Of a stretch of 64,000 bases of DNA, positions 10,194 through 23,289 are shown piece after piece; positions within the stretch are counted from its first letter, which is position 1; the number at the start of each line of letters is the position of its first letter. The notes beneath the pieces are model-generated. The model did not search any database, was not told the DNA's origin, and worked only from the letters and a program-made list of their open reading frames with translations. The translations under genes were made by a program, and so were the position numbers. The stretch is from NCBI GenBank assembly GCA_963576475.1, contig OY754969.1, forward strand, positions 28,557,388 to 28,621,387. Direction: 5' to 3'. This DNA comes from Molanna angustata (taxonomy: Eukaryota > Arthropoda > Insecta > Trichoptera > Molannidae).

Positions 10194-10357
10194 TTAGCGT
10201 CCACATTTGCGCAGTGTTCGGATGGGATTTTTGTCTCCTGGCAACAGCATCAACATTGCCGACGATCCGATGCGCGCTCCATAAGATGCTGATCCATCAG
10301 TGGATTCACTTGTATGAATTCCTGTCAAAGAATACTAAAATCCTATGTGGACGCTAA
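10194..10357. mobile_element. Small MITE
   Basis: Perfect 13-bp inverted ends: TTAGCGTCCACAT at 10194-10206 and ATGTGGACGCTAA at 10345-10357. The 164-bp element is GC-richer than its surroundings and non-coding. A target duplication is not evident. Confidence 0.65.
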
Positions 10358-10811
10358 CCTTTATGAAACAACAAAAGTTGTATGACCAGTTTCTTGTTCG
10401 AATTTGGAATATTGGAAAGAAGCATTCTAAAGCTTGATGTTGCCATTGAATGAAAAACATTGAATCAATTTTTAAAATTTAATTTCTCATTAGCCATGTA
10501 TCATGTCTCTAATGTATCTACTTACTTCATCAATATAATATAATAATTCATACTGTGTCAAATATATATAACATTTTAATTACACTTACTATTTTGTACA
10601 CAATAATATTTCTCACACATCGTTTTTCTGCTTTTTTATCTTACATTCTGCTACAAAATATGTGTTTTTTAGTTCTATTTAAGTTTTGATGATGATACCA
10701 TATATTTATTTTGCTTTGTTAAATGGAATGAAATGAATTAAAATGTTACTGACAAGATGATTTCTATGATTAAAAAAATCATTTACTAACTATTATGGGG
10801 GGCAAATAATA
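10358..10811. other. Intron, AT-rich
   Basis: Nothing recognised. Confidence 0.45.
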
Positions 10812-11270
10812 CAGGGTGTCCCAAAAAGTACAGTCAAGAGGAAGTCTAGATGTAGAGCACACCTGGGGGTACCAGAATACCCCTATTATGTTTCACGATT
10901 TTTTTGTAGATTTCGAGTGAATTTTTTTTCAATTCTTGTCTAATAAGACATTATTGGTCACAGAGACATGAATTGTCAAGATTATGATAGGTTTTTTTTT
11001 CAAAATAGAGAATTGTATGCTTTGCACACATATGCAATAGAGAACATGCATGCGTGAGGAATATGAATGAAAAAAAATGATTTAAAGGTAAAAAAGAACA
11101 GCGATCACGAAAATACAATAAAAGCCGAGAAGTACGAATATTCTGGACGGATAAGTGGACTTTTGCTCTTCTCGGTGTCTTAATAGAAAGCTCAATGTTT
11201 TAAAATATAATAGAATGATATTTGCTATCGGGATGTTAATTGAATAATGTTTTGAAACTAATTAAGTACA

Positions 11271-11643
11271 TAATATGTCCAATTCTGATTCGTTTCACAG
11301 TACGAAAACGTGTATAACCAACGGGAGACTTGTGTAAAAGGATTTCATCCGCTCGGTGTGACGAAATAGAGTTCCGTATAAATGCAGTCAACTTTTTGAC
11401 ATTTCTCGTATACCAAAATTCCGTATAAAATTTTTAGTCGAATCTGAATAGGGCCTAATATGTCCTATCTGATTCGTCTAAATTTATCCATCTGAATTTT
11501 AGTATTAGATAAATGTCAAAAAGTTAACTGCATTTGTATGGGACTCATTCCTTCGCACCGCGTGGATAAAATCCTTTTATCCAAAGTCATCTGTTGGTTT
11601 AGACGTTTTCGTACTCTGAAACGAATCAGAATAGGACATATTA
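11271..11643. mobile_element. Foldback element nested in the long-TIR element
   Basis: Arms of about 130 bp are inverted copies: TTCTGATTCGTTTCACAGTA on the left against TACTCTGAAACGAATCAGAA on the right. The match continues inward to CAACTTTTTGACAT against ATGTCAAAAAGTTAACTG. The 100-bp centre holds further partial inverse copies. Confidence 0.7.
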
Positions 11644-11742
11644 TATAAGTACTGTGCATTAAATAACGACACATTTTTACATCATTCTTAATAATATAAA
11701 TTGCAAAAATTTGGATGTAATAAAACAATTTTATTTGTTACT

Positions 11743-12257
11743 AGCGGAGAGAGGCACGTTAACCAAACCCCACTAACAGAATCTATCTATTCTTGTCATG
11801 TGCACAGATAAGAAGTAAACTTATGTGTATTTCTTTCTAACGACGCGACATTGTTTGTTCATGTTGTCCTTATTACGCATACATGGGTATATAAGTAGGT
11901 ATATTATTTTCTGACGAAAGAAACTTGAATGAAATGAGATAATACTTTTAACGTGCTGAGCCAAATATCGTTCTCGCAACCAACCTGAACAGTCAATTCT
12001 TTTTACACATATTATTACATCTCTTTCTAGCGGCAGTCAATTCGCGACTAGATTCTCTGTTATGTGCATTTATTACATATTTTGTTATGATATCTGACAT
12101 AGATTTAAACAATTTTTTTGACTCAAACAAGTTGTTTTTCTATCATTTTTATTTTATATATAGAAACTATGATGTTTCAAACATAAGATTAGTTAAAAAA
12201 TAAACATTCATAGTTATAAATTCGTCGGAATTACGTCATTGAAAAAATCTCTCCGCT
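11743..12257. mobile_element. Possible MITE with AGCGGAGAGA ends
   Basis: AGCGGAGAGA at 11743-11752 is the exact inverse of TCTCTCCGCT at 12248-12257. Ten matching bases alone are weak support, and no target duplication was found. Confidence 0.3.
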
Positions 12258-12683
12258 GACTGCGAATCATTTTCGACGTGTTTTTATTTGATGAAAACAA
12301 ATAATTATAACTTATAATTTAAGGTTAAAAACTTGGGAATGTTATGACTTTGGGAATATTACAGTCATATTAATACACCTCGAATCCGAATAATATTTAA
12401 AATATACATTTTTAGCATCCTAAATATGATATCATTGAACGCAATAATCAATAAGTCATGGACAAAATGTATGACATGCATTTGAAAAATACATCCACTA
12501 TGATGTGTGACGTCACTCATTTCACGACCCAAATGAACCGTTTTAGCGCGTAATTCAAAATATGTTTTTCAAATTGTTATAAAAAGCATAGAGCAAATAA
12601 AAATTTTACCATATTTTCTAGTATTTTTTCTACCATTTTTTAATAAAAGAAAAAAAAATGAATGTTCCCTATTGAGAGCCAAT

Positions 12684-13023
12684 CTGATACCATCACGCCA
12701 TCAAAAAATGATAAATCAAAAAATTAATTACTATTCCAAATTTTTAAGATGATTTTGAAAATATTCACTTGAATTTTGTATGGAGCTTCAGCCAAATTTC
12801 TCTACATGAGTTATTGCTCTTGTGTGTTTTGGAATTTTTTTTAAGTATGTCACCGTAGAGATAGCTCAATGAAATTTACAGAATAAATAGTAGATGGAAT
12901 TGGCAGGTTTTTGAAAAAAGGTTGGATGTAATTTTTTTATTAAATCGTCCAGAAAATTCTTAAAAATATGGAATAGTGGTTAATTTTTTGATTCATCATT
13001 TTTTCATGGCGCGATGGTATCAG
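12684..13023. repeat. Inverted repeat inside the right arm
   Basis: CTGATACCATCACGCCATCA at 12686 and the following AAAAATTAATTACTATTCC are inverted at 12968-13023 (GGAATAGTGGTTAATTTTTT, then GGCGCGATGGTATCAG). The spacer is about 225 bp. It could be a separate foldback insertion that later became part of the larger element's right end. Confidence 0.6.
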
Positions 13024-13278
13024 ATCGACCCCCAATTGTATTTGTGTCTGCAAGGCATACTATTCACTTATTTTGAAAAAAAATCTAGCATTTATCTCGA
13101 TAAATCATATCTTGTCTCTGTGACCAATAATATCTTGTTAGACAAGTTTTATGAGAAAATACGAAAAAAAATCATAACTCAAAATCTATAAAAAAATAGG
13201 GAAACATAATAGGGGTATTCTGGTACCCCCAGGGGTGTTGTACCTCTAGACTTCCACTTGACTGTACCTTCTGGGGTA

Positions 13279-13975
13279 TAATATATATTATTTGTCTAAT
13301 TATATTACACTGAAGACTTTGTGTTCCGGTGCAGGCTTTTTATCTAAATTAACAAAATTTCATAACACATTTGCACATACATACAAAATTTCTTTCTTAG
13401 TATAAATTTTATTGTTAATAATAACTTATTTATGCTACAAATATTTGATCAATTGTAATCATTAGAATAATCTGTATAATATTTTAGCGTATTAATTTGT
13501 AATTTAAGTACCTAGGCTTATTTAAGTAAATACATTGGTAACCTCATAGATCTGATCTTCAGCATGATTCTGTTTTTAAAAGAAAGCACAATAAATGCAA
13601 TTTATCATTTTAACACCCTCTTTTTGCTGAACTGTTACTAAAGGTGGAGGAAGAATGAGCCAAAGGCATTGATTTACTAACTTTTTAATTTCTTATTCAT
13701 TTTTTTATTTTTTGCAATAATAAATCAGCTTAGGTCACAACTTTTTTCTTTATATTGGTTCAAAATTATGTTTTCAATTTTATAATGAATATTTAGACCA
13801 CAGAATTATCATCTATTTTTTACCAATACAAATATGATTAATGCATTTTAATAAAAAAAAAAGTAGATGATAATGACACAATCTGTGCTTTGAATGTTTT
13901 TCTTCTTGTAGAAATATAGAACAAGTAGTAGTTATAATTAGTACTGATTTGCCTTTGGGTTATTCTTCTGTCCAG
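13279..13975. other. Intron before the long BCAS3 exon
   Basis: AT-rich with nothing recognised. It ends in the acceptor TTCTTCTGTCCAG. Confidence 0.5.
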
Positions 13976-15942
13976 GTTGTGAATGGACTTTGGAAGACTG
14001 GAGCAAGAGAGAGGATGTAAGGTGTGGCCACGTTCATCGTATTGTCAATCCTCTGGGGACCGTTGTCAGTGGAGCCTCCTCCGAGAGTCCTTCGCCTCCC
14101 GGAGAGAAAGAAGAGGATTCCTATATCATGTCTAACGAAGATGAAGCCCTCTTCAGACCTGTCGTTAGCGCCCCTCGTTCACTTCCAGCTCCTGAAACGC
14201 CTCCCACACGCCCTCTATCTACCAACATGCTATTGCCTGTTCAGCGGCTATCTCCTCCTTCATCCACCGATGACATCACTCCTACTCCTGCAGTTACATT
14301 GACTGATCGTGTGGTTATTCCAGCTAGACTGACTTTAAATCAGTTAAGTGATTCCAACGAAACAAAATTCGACGATTCCACAAGCAATGTTCAATTTAAA
14401 TCTGAAATCATTGTAAAACAGTGTAACGAACCTAAAGTCCATCCAGAAAATGATAATGCTAAGAGTAGCTTTGTCAAGTCTTCCAAGAAGAAAGTCAAGG
14501 ATAAAAAAAAGGAAGATAAAACTAAAGTAGTTGCCGAGCAAAATAAAAATTTACCCAAGGGCATAGAGAAATTGAACAATAAAGAATGTGAAGTTAGTTT
14601 ATCTATGGAAACATATGTTGAAGAAATTTCTAAAGCTGTTGACAATATTGAATATTTCAACGATGAAAGTATTTGTAATGATTCAGTACCTGTTATTAAT
14701 TGTAGTCGTAGTAATAGTTGTAAAGTTTCATCGTTTACCGATAATGAAGCTATTGGAGTGTCTCCTGTAACGGTGTGTACAGATACACTTCATGAAAATC
14801 TAGATATTTTTGATGATATTGAAGATAATAAAGTAAAGATTACTAGTGAAATGCATGGTTTTGCAGATTGGGGTGATAGCATTTCTGAGCCTGTAGTAGA
14901 TAGCAAAATAAAAGTCTCCGCAAAGAAAGGTTCTAAAAGCAAAACAATAGATAAAGAAAAGACAAATAGATTAAGTGAAGAGTCAGCTTGGGAGCTGCTT
15001 TCGGGAGTCGATAACTTGAGCATTAATAAAAGTACAGTCAATGATAAAGTAGATTTACCCGAAGTGCAGGAATTAAATAGCGATGAAAATAAAATGAAGA
15101 AAAAGAAAATTAAACCTCCTAAACAAAGGTATAATTTTACACCAAAGTTTGAAAATATTGAATCAGATTCAACCAAAGAATGTGCTGTGAAAGAAGATCT
15201 CGACTCAGATTTTGTTGTTTCGGAGAAACCTAAACCGAGTTGGAGTTCCATCGCTTCGACAAAGAAATATCCAGATGTTGATTCACTAAATTCTGATGAA
15301 TCTTCATATTCTAAAGTATCGACAGTTTATAATCGAAACAACATAGTATTAGCATTGTGTGATACACCGAAATCTGAATTATGTTTTGTTGAAGAACATC
15401 ACTCCATGTTTATGGAACCTCCACCTTTGGAACCGCTCGATTTAATTCTAGACGAGCAGAAAATACAAGAAATGCACGATAGCTTTTTAGATTATACGCA
15501 CACATCGACAGTTTCAAATGATTTTAGTTTTGACGCCGAGGAGTTCAGTAGGAAATTCAAATGTTCTCCGGAGTTTCAAATATCAAAAGAGACATTCAAG
15601 GAGAGAGAAGACAGAGTTAAAACTGATTTTATTAATGTTAATTATAAGGATTCAGATTCGGATGCTAAATGCAAAGGTGACATGGATCATTTGGTCGATG
15701 ATAACATTAAACAATGCGAAGAGAAATTAATTGTGCTAATGGAGAAATCCTCCGACGAAGAGAATGTATCGCCGTCGTCATCTCAGACTGAAAGTGACGA
15801 CTGTACCAACATGGCAACTTCAGAAAACAATTTTCTGATGGAAAACCAACCATCTGCTGTTGTGGAAGAACCCCTTTCTTTCTCTATGCAATCGGCTGCT
15901 ACCAAATCATCTAAAAAGAAACCAAAACGGAAAAGAAGATAA
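13976..15942 (+). CDS. Bcas3: BCAS3/Rudhira, long alternative last exon
   Basis: A 1967-nt exon with stop at 15940-15942, entered in phase 1 from 9294. It adds about 655 residues. The first part (GCEWTLEDWSKREDVRCGHV, then HRIVNPLGTVVSGASSE) looks structured. The rest is low-complexity: Pro/Ser-rich to about 14300, then Ser/Asp/Lys-rich, with a Lys-rich patch (SSKKKVKDKKKEDKTK) and a basic tail (KSSKKKPKRKRR) that could act as a nuclear localisation signal. Uninterrupted frame over 1.9 kb in such AT-rich DNA is strong evidence for coding. Known BCAS3 proteins are about 900 residues in total, so this ending would make an unusually large protein, and I recognise no domain in the extension. Confidence 0.88.
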
Positions 15943-16472
<530 letters not shown>

Positions 16473-16730
16473 TTTAATATCACACATTTTACAAAGATCA
16501 CATTGAATCTAATTTAAATTATTCACAATTAGAGACTTGAATTATTCGCATTTTGGAAAAGCGGTATTATTATTCGCATTATTTTTTTAGAAAAGTGGTT
16601 AGTAAAGACTAACAATTGTTTGAAAAGTTACAAACCAATAGAACTTTGTCATCTTAAACACTCCTTTATTATATTTTCTATTCAAAACATTTTTGTTTTA
16701 TAGTTAAAGAAGTGTAATTGATATAAGATG

Positions 16731-16804
16731 GGTGGTGGCAGAGCAGTTAGCACGCTGGGTTGGTAATCCAGTGGTCGTGAGTTTGAATCCTGCCACGACC
16801 AATT
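16731..16804 (+). mobile_element. SINE family 2, copy a
   Basis: A tRNA-like head with A-box TGGCAGAGCAG and a B-box-like GTTTGAATCC. GGTGGTGG at the start pairs only in part with CCACGACC at the end. Nearly the same head recurs at 34233 and 50792. It abuts a LINE relic on its right. Confidence 0.7.
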
Positions 16805-16805
16805 T

Positions 16806-17092
16806 CATTCATTTATAATTAAGATGTATATTATAGCCAAAAGCGACCTCACATTCACTGGCATTGGCGTCTTTACCCTAATCCATTTAAAAATTTGGGC
16901 AAGCGTTTCTTAATGGACATTCAAAAAATATATGGTCTAATGTTTCCTCGTTCGTTCTGCACTCACACAAACATTTATTTATTTCATTAAATTCAAAATT
17001 AATAATCGCCATCATAGCCAAATTGTCTACCAATACAGTTTTATAGGAGGACAGAAACATAATATAAGAATTGACATTAGTGTAAGGCATCC
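16806..17092 (-). pseudogene. LINE ORF2 C-terminal relic (R1/Jockey/I-like)
   Basis: The minus-strand frame contains INKCLCECRTNEETLDHIFF then ECP, the Cys-x-Cys...His...Cys knuckle found near the C-terminus of many endonuclease-type LINE polyproteins. After a one-base shift it continues FKWIRVKTPMPVNVRSLLAI. Only about 95 residues remain; the reverse transcriptase core is absent. Confidence 0.6.
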
Positions 17093-17288
17093 ATATGATA
17101 TAGCTTTATTTATTTAGTAAATAAATTATAGTCATGTTGTTTTTTTTTTTTTATTCATGTTGTCTAATTAAATCGGTTTTGTAGATTTCACGCAGAAATT
17201 TGAGTTACAATTATTATTTTTTGATTCTGGCTTTTTGGTGGACAATATTTAAATATGTCCTAATAGAGCCAAATTTATGTGTTATTTT

Positions 17289-18001
17289 TAAAGATGTGCC
17301 GACTATAACTTTGGCCGACTAGCTGATTAGTCGGTTGTAAAGAGGCCGACTATTCGGCCAAGCCGATCACAGTTTTGGGGGTATTTGGCAATTTCAGTGC
17401 TTCGTTTACATCTGACTCACGCACAAATCGCAATCGCCGCTTGCGAGCGTGTTGGAACATGTTTGCACTGTTTTAGGTAGTTCTTCTACTTGGATTTGCG
17501 ACTGGGAGAAACCGTTTGTGGTCGAATATTTAATCAGAGAACCTATCTGAGATAACTGGGTTGGATGTCGGTATTTGATATGATTGTTCATACTCGTAGT
17601 ATTTGCTGTTTTTTCTGCCCACTACGAGAAATTATCATTTGGCACTGTTCACACTTAATTTAACGGGAATCATTGTCCAATTGGTCAAAAAAAAAATCAA
17701 CACGAGACATTCTTTTTGACATGATTAAATTTTAATAATAAGAAGATATTATGTTGTTTTATTAGTTGATTACCAAAGAAAGGTTTCTTTACATTTCAAA
17801 ATGTGTAAGACTTATTCTAAAACAAAAATATTTAGACAATTAAAATTTATATAAAATGTAATTCCTCCTATATACATTTTATTCAGAAATACATACAGAA
17901 TAAGAAGCCGGATAGTCGGCGCTCTTTGCCGAATAGTGACGACTAGTCGCCGACTACGAAAGTGGAAGGATAGTCGGCTTTACCGTTTAGGAATATCACT
18001 A
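17289..18001 (-). mobile_element. Degraded hAT transposon 2 with BED-finger relic
   Basis: A 713-bp element with imperfect inverted ends (TAAAGATGTGCC on the left, GGAATATCACTA on the right). It is flanked by a perfect 8-bp duplication, GTTATTTT, at 17281-17288 and 18002-18009. Subterminal regions are dense in CCGACTA/TAGTCGG motifs, as in several hAT families. A broken BED finger lies inside on the minus strand. Confidence 0.75.
17406..17665 (-). pseudogene. BED zinc-finger relic of a hAT transposase
   Basis: On the minus strand the frame IKCEQCQMIISRSGQKKQQ shifts by one base into TTSMNNHIKYRHPTQL. Together they show the C-x2-C ... H-x4-H arrangement of a BED finger, the N-terminal DNA-binding module of many hAT transposases. 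The rest of the protein is missing. Confidence 0.65.
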
Positions 18002-18009
18002 GTTATTTT

Positions 18010-18480
18010 TCTAAAACTCATTATTTGCAAAAAAAGGGTTTATCACAACCGTGAATAATTCAGGTCTCTTCATATGTTTTGCAATATTTTATTAAAATAT
18101 AATTACGAAAATTTATTTGTAGGTTCATACTTTTTTTCTATCGATATATTATTTTTAATACCATACTTTTTACAAAGATCACATTGAATCTAATTTGTAT
18201 TATTCATAAGTTATTTTGTAATATTTTATTTAAATATAATTATACAAATTTATTTGTACATACATTCAAAGTTAAAAAAAAATTTTAATATCCAATAGGC
18301 TCTTTTTATGTAAAAACAATTTATATGTCAAATAAAAATAATCTTATTATCTCTTTCATAATAATATAAATTGGCATTCATAATTTATCACTAAATAAAG
18401 AAGATAAATTTTTTCCTTTATTTCTCACATTTTTAAAATAATATTTCCGTTTCTGTTTCGTTTTCAATTATTCATGATTA
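18010..18480. repeat. AT-rich sequence with local direct repeats
   Basis: TACAAAGATCACATTGAATC at about 18173 also occurs at about 16492. A segment at 18081 with AATATTTTATT then AAATATAATTA is repeated at 18215. No gene is seen. Confidence 0.5.
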
Positions 18481-18800
18481 CTGGACCACGTAATTCCTTA
18501 CGGAACATGGCTGTCTAAAAAGTTATCTTTTTCATTTTCACTTATCTGATTCGTCCTCATGTCAGCTTTGTGATAACCCTGAACAGACATCTGAGCATAT
18601 CCTATGGGAATGCACTAACTTCTCTGTCAAATTTCTTTATTCAAGGGTAGTGTCTGCAAGGTTTCAACAAGTATTTTGGACTCCTCTTATGTTCTTTCAT
18701 AGTTTTGCAATGGGGCATTATTAGTCCCCATCCGTAGAACAGGTGGTGGTGGGGGAAGAACAATATTTTCGTTTCACATTCAAGAGTTTTGGGAGGATCT
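18481..18800 (+). pseudogene. LINE C-terminal relic (R1/Jockey-like)
   Basis: The frame at about 18566 reads QLCDNPEQTSEHILWECTNF, then SVKFLYSRVV. The C...E..H....C spacing is that of the zinc knuckle at the end of LINE polyproteins. Stops and shifts follow. Confidence 0.5.
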
Positions 18801-21800
18801 GATTATGTTCATTTAGCATTTTTTAAATCTCTTATTTAGTTCAAAGATTTAAATTCTTCATAGGGACCTACATAATATGCCATAAATAAAATAGATTATA
18901 TTCTTGTGTTTTAAATTAAATATTCAATTAGATATCCAATTACATTTTTCTGATATTTGGCAATACCTACATCTTAATAATAGAGCACAATATTTTTATA
19001 ATAATTATAGGTAGGTACATAATACAAGAAATGTGAGATTATGTTTATTCTATAAAGAAGATAGTTAAGGTAATAGATAAGAGTTTTATTGAATTTATTT
19101 TTATCACAATAGCAATACATTTATATTTTACCGTTGATGCTAGGTGTAAGTGTATAAAAAATGTTATTTTTGAGTTTATTAATTTTATTTTCTTATAAGT
19201 ATTTTTTTATTTACTTAGTTGTTTTATTTATGTAGTAATTCTAAAAAGTAATAATTAAATGTTTTGCGTGTAAAAAAATTGCAGGTTACAAAGATACAAA
19301 AACACACCTTCACAGTTTATTATATTAAGTTTCCCCTTTTTAAAATTGTATGTTATGTAATTTCAATATTACTTGATTTTTTGATTGAAATTGAAAATTG
19401 TCCAATGAATCTATTTAGTAGTTTAGCCAGTTGATAGGTGTGCAATATATTATGTATTCTGTTATTAATGGAGCTTGCTTATAATATATTATTATTATGT
19501 CCCTGTTATTCCAATTTAGCATCATAACCTCATGTTTTATAAAAATTAGGAAATATGTTTGCATTAAGCGACAATTTGTTCAATACATAATGTGGTTCAA
19601 ACTGTAGTTTTTAACATTATGTGTTCATTTTTCTAATAATTGTAATTGTAAATGACGTAGTACATATTGTGAATTTTTAAAATCAGTTAATATCACAATT
19701 GATGAAGTTGCAAAAATAGTGTGCATATTAGAGTATTGTTTTAATGTATATATTATTGAATTAATTTTTCCATTCTTACTAACACTGCCTTTAATGGGGT
19801 GATTAAATAGTGAATAGAGGATCATTTATTTTATGGTTACTGTTAAATAGAAATTGAATTTGTCAAATCAATCTGTGTTTAGATTACATTATAATTCTTG
19901 GTAGATAATATTAATTATCTAAGAAAATTCTACATAACTTTATTGTGTGACAATTTTATTCCTCTATGACAACTATTTTTCCCGACATTGATATTTAGGT
20001 TAATCAATATTAATTATTTTTATCATTGTTAAAAGTGATTTTGTACCTATATAAGTAAAGCCTATCTGAACTTTGTTTTTGACGAGGTGCTTTGATATAC
20101 AAACAAAGATGGAACAAATTTAAAATACTTATTTAATATTTAAATATTTATTTCATTTTTTCTTTGTTTGTGTGTTTGTATAGTATGTATTAAGTGTTGT
20201 TATTTAAACTTTTAACATATTGTTCTTTTGTGTTTAAATAATTATTTATTAATTATTCTTTGAAATATGAAACAGTTTTGTGTACCTATGCATATTTTGC
20301 TTTTATGTATTGATATTTCTGTTGAAAAAAATAATGATCAGTGCAAACTATTGTTTAGTTATGATTTCAGTATTTGTGTGCTGTTTATGTGAAGTATTGA
20401 TTGTATTTATTTGTATGTTAAGTTATGTGTTTGTGATGCAAAAATGGAGCACATGGCACAAACCCTTCCTTATTAAAAAAAAAAACAAACAAAAACCATT
20501 GTAATTATGAGATTTAAAAAAAAAACTTAAAAACCACTTCTGAAAATGCAGCTTTATAAAAATTACATAAAAAAAACAATAAATACGGATGCTGCATCAA
20601 TGTAGCTGATTAAAATGTAGAAAAAAAAAACAAAAAATAAAAACCCAACTTCTGAAAATGTATATTTTATTTCATGTATTTTGAGTATCCCTTAATCCTT
20701 TTAATTTATTTTACACTGTTAATCTATTTTATTAAATAATTTAATGTGGTCAAGATGAAAAGTTCTCATCGTAGTTTTTCCTGGCTTTGCAGTTATTGTT
20801 TTTTTACAAGCTTTTATTTATTTTGGTACACATGCGATTGTAATTTAATTTAATTCCAAGATGATTCATCAATTGTATTTTTTAAAAGTAGGGATGAATA
20901 ATAAAAAAAATGGTGCTTCATTTGTAAAACCCGAACCCAAATTAATGTCAAAAGAGATTTCTAAACAATCTTTGTACTATTTTTAATGAGATCCACTCAA
21001 CCAATTGTAGTGTCTACTTTAGTTATATAAAAGATGGTTATGAAAAAAAAACAATAATAAAACACTACACCTCTTACCATAAACAAATTTCCTCGGCATA
21101 GTTCCTTGGAGAGACAGTACTCTTTATAATCTCATTGGGCGTTGAGTTCAAATTATGGTTGAATATAGTTCGGACATGGGGTATACACAAACAGTGAGAA
21201 ATTAAAGAATGAAAATTTTAGTTAATTAGTTATATTGAAAAAGATCATTACAACGAGAAGTTATCTTTAAACAGTTATCATCTCAAATTAGGCACATAAG
21301 AAGTTGAACACTTATCAAAAATATTCTTAAAAGTTACACCTAGAGATTACAAACTTCTGGTACTGATTCTTTAGGGCAATATTAAATTATTCTTTTTAAG
21401 GTTATATTATATTATTATTTACTGATCATAACAACATTATTTATTAAGCAAAAGGTAACGGTCATTTGAGGCTTCTATGATGATGGCAGTTAGAATGTCT
21501 AGATTTACAAAATCCAGGACCAGCTTCAAACGATCCAGCAATACATGTCATCTTAGGGATGAAGATTATTTCCAGTAAATATATTGGAGAATAACTAAAC
21601 TGGTGTTATTATTCAAATTATTGTTTAAGGTCAAAGAATGTGAATTTTTGTATAAAAATATGTTGGATCACATTGATTAATTTAGATAATATTTCGACCG
21701 AATCACCGAGAAAGAACTACTAAAGGCAGTACGCCATACACATAGTTCACTGTAATAGAGCCAACCGATGACTGGGGCGGAAACGACAGTTAGATGGTTA

Positions 21801-21970
21801 GCGAGCTGCCGCTTGACCTGTGTGGTCACGAGATAAACGAAATATTACATGTTCAAGATTGTACTAAAAAATGAGACGTTCGCAATGTTAATCTTTTTAA
21901 AATTATATATAATATCGTCATGTGTTTTACTTGCTACACGACACAATCTTTGATGATTATGTGGTAACAC
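18801..21970. other. AT-rich, no gene recognised
   Basis: About 3.2 kb with scattered short frames only. A GC-richer patch around 21700-21840 includes GGTTAGCGAGCTGCCGC, which might be a worn tRNA-like head, but I could not confirm it. Confidence 0.4.
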
Positions 21971-21984
21971 TATGGATAAATATT

Positions 21985-22082
21985 GGATGTCTCCAGCATG
22001 TGGCTACTTGGTATATCGGGTGCTTGTTAAATTGATATTTGATATAGTACCTGTTAGTTGCCCAGCAAGCAATTCAATCAAT
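21985..22082 (+). mobile_element. SINE family 1, tail fragment
   Basis: GTCTCCAGCATGTGGCTACT, then GTGCTTGTTAAATTGATATT, then TGTTAGTTGCCCAGCAAGCA match the body of the SINE copies at 5862 and 55568. The tRNA-like head is absent. Confidence 0.6.
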
Positions 22083-22349
22083 CAGCGAGTGAAAACCGGT
22101 GGTTTTCCACCAAAAGAACAAAGTCAATTTCATGGTCTTGTTTTCTGGGATGCAAAATGGATTAATATTATTGATATCAATTTGATCAGAGGAAGAAATC
22201 ATGTGTTGTTTCTGCAGCCATACAGTCAGACAAATGTATTGGTTAAGTCTCCAATACATAAAGCTGTCTCAGTATTCAATATTTTGTCGAGTGAAGTTGA
22301 CGTCTTCAATATCAGTAAAAACAAATTTCTAAATTTTATAATGTTATTA

Positions 22350-23245
22350 CTCTCCACACTATGGAATGGTGGAGAGTCATGATTTCACAATTTTTAAGCA
22401 TATTTTTTTACATCAATTTCTCGATGGGTATTATGTAGAGAGTGCACACTGTGAGTTTTGTCGTGATGTGTTTGTATGTATGGAGTACGGAATCATCCTT
22501 TTTGTGTCCTCTCTACAGCCCAAACTATACATAAGTCCGATTGACTTCATATTTACATCATATGTGTAAAGTACATAGACTTAGAGCTGATTAGTTTTCC
22601 ATAGATATCCGTTAATTTCTTCTCTATGATTTCATCTGTCCAAATTTTCAAAATGCTCTCACGGTCTGGAAAATCGAGTTTATTGTATACTGTTTGAAAT
22701 TTCGATACAACAAAAATACACTCATCAAAAATGCATTCAAGGATTGTCAAAATTTAAAGAAAAAAATGGTTTGCCATATCAATGTGAAATAATTTTCATA
22801 TTTGTATGAAACATGTATATAACAGAAATAAAAAAGCTTCTGTAAGGGAAAATTGAGTGATCAACTTCAAATTGATATTGTATGTGTCTCTATAGAAGTG
22901 TATTTTTTTACTCTCCACTACTATCTTCCTTAAGGGGTAGGCAGTGAGAACCGCACACCACATTCTTCTATTTTGACACATACATTGCCTCATCAACATT
23001 GATACACTGTCTCATACATACTCATATTGCTAGTAATGCAATTTTACTTAAAATTTCTCAGCAGGTATCATGTAGAAAATACATGTACTATGAGTTTCGT
23101 GTGTATGGTGTATTGTGAAAACTTTTGTCCTCTGGGAATCTTATATTTGTTTAAGAATCTAATAGAAATGTACTTTATAAAAATACATTTAGAGATTGTC
23201 AACATTTCAAGAAGAAAAAATGAACGCTTACTATGGTGTGGAGAG
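22350..23245. mobile_element. Putative non-autonomous inverted-repeat element
   Basis: CTCTCCACACTATGG at 22350-22364 is the near-perfect inverse of CTATGGTGTGGAGAG at 23231-23245. Inside, two related direct segments (TTTCTCGATGGGTATTATGT at about 22420, TTTCTCAGCAGGTATCATGT at about 23055) suggest an internal duplication. No coding capacity; no target duplication was established. Confidence 0.4.
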
Positions 23246-23289
23246 TTTAGTGTTGGCCACAACCCTCTCGTTTTTAAATTGTAATTATT

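Larger units (their letters stand above)
10812..13278. mobile_element. Long-TIR DNA element with nested foldbacks
   Basis: Both ends carry a roughly 230-bp imperfect inverted repeat. The left end reads CAGGGTGTCCC then AGTACAGTCAAG, then GGGGGTACCAGAATACCCCT, and the right end reads these in reverse complement around 13196-13270. Inner parts also match in inverse (GGTCACAGAGACA on the left, TGTCTCTGTGACC on the right). No transposase frame survives in the 2 kb between. The outermost sequence recalls Tc1/mariner-type ends, but this is not decisive. Confidence 0.7.

Noticed and set aside
14391..15251. Minus-strand frames of 89 and 153 residues opposite the long BCAS3 exon
   Set aside because: Shadows of the + strand coding exon.
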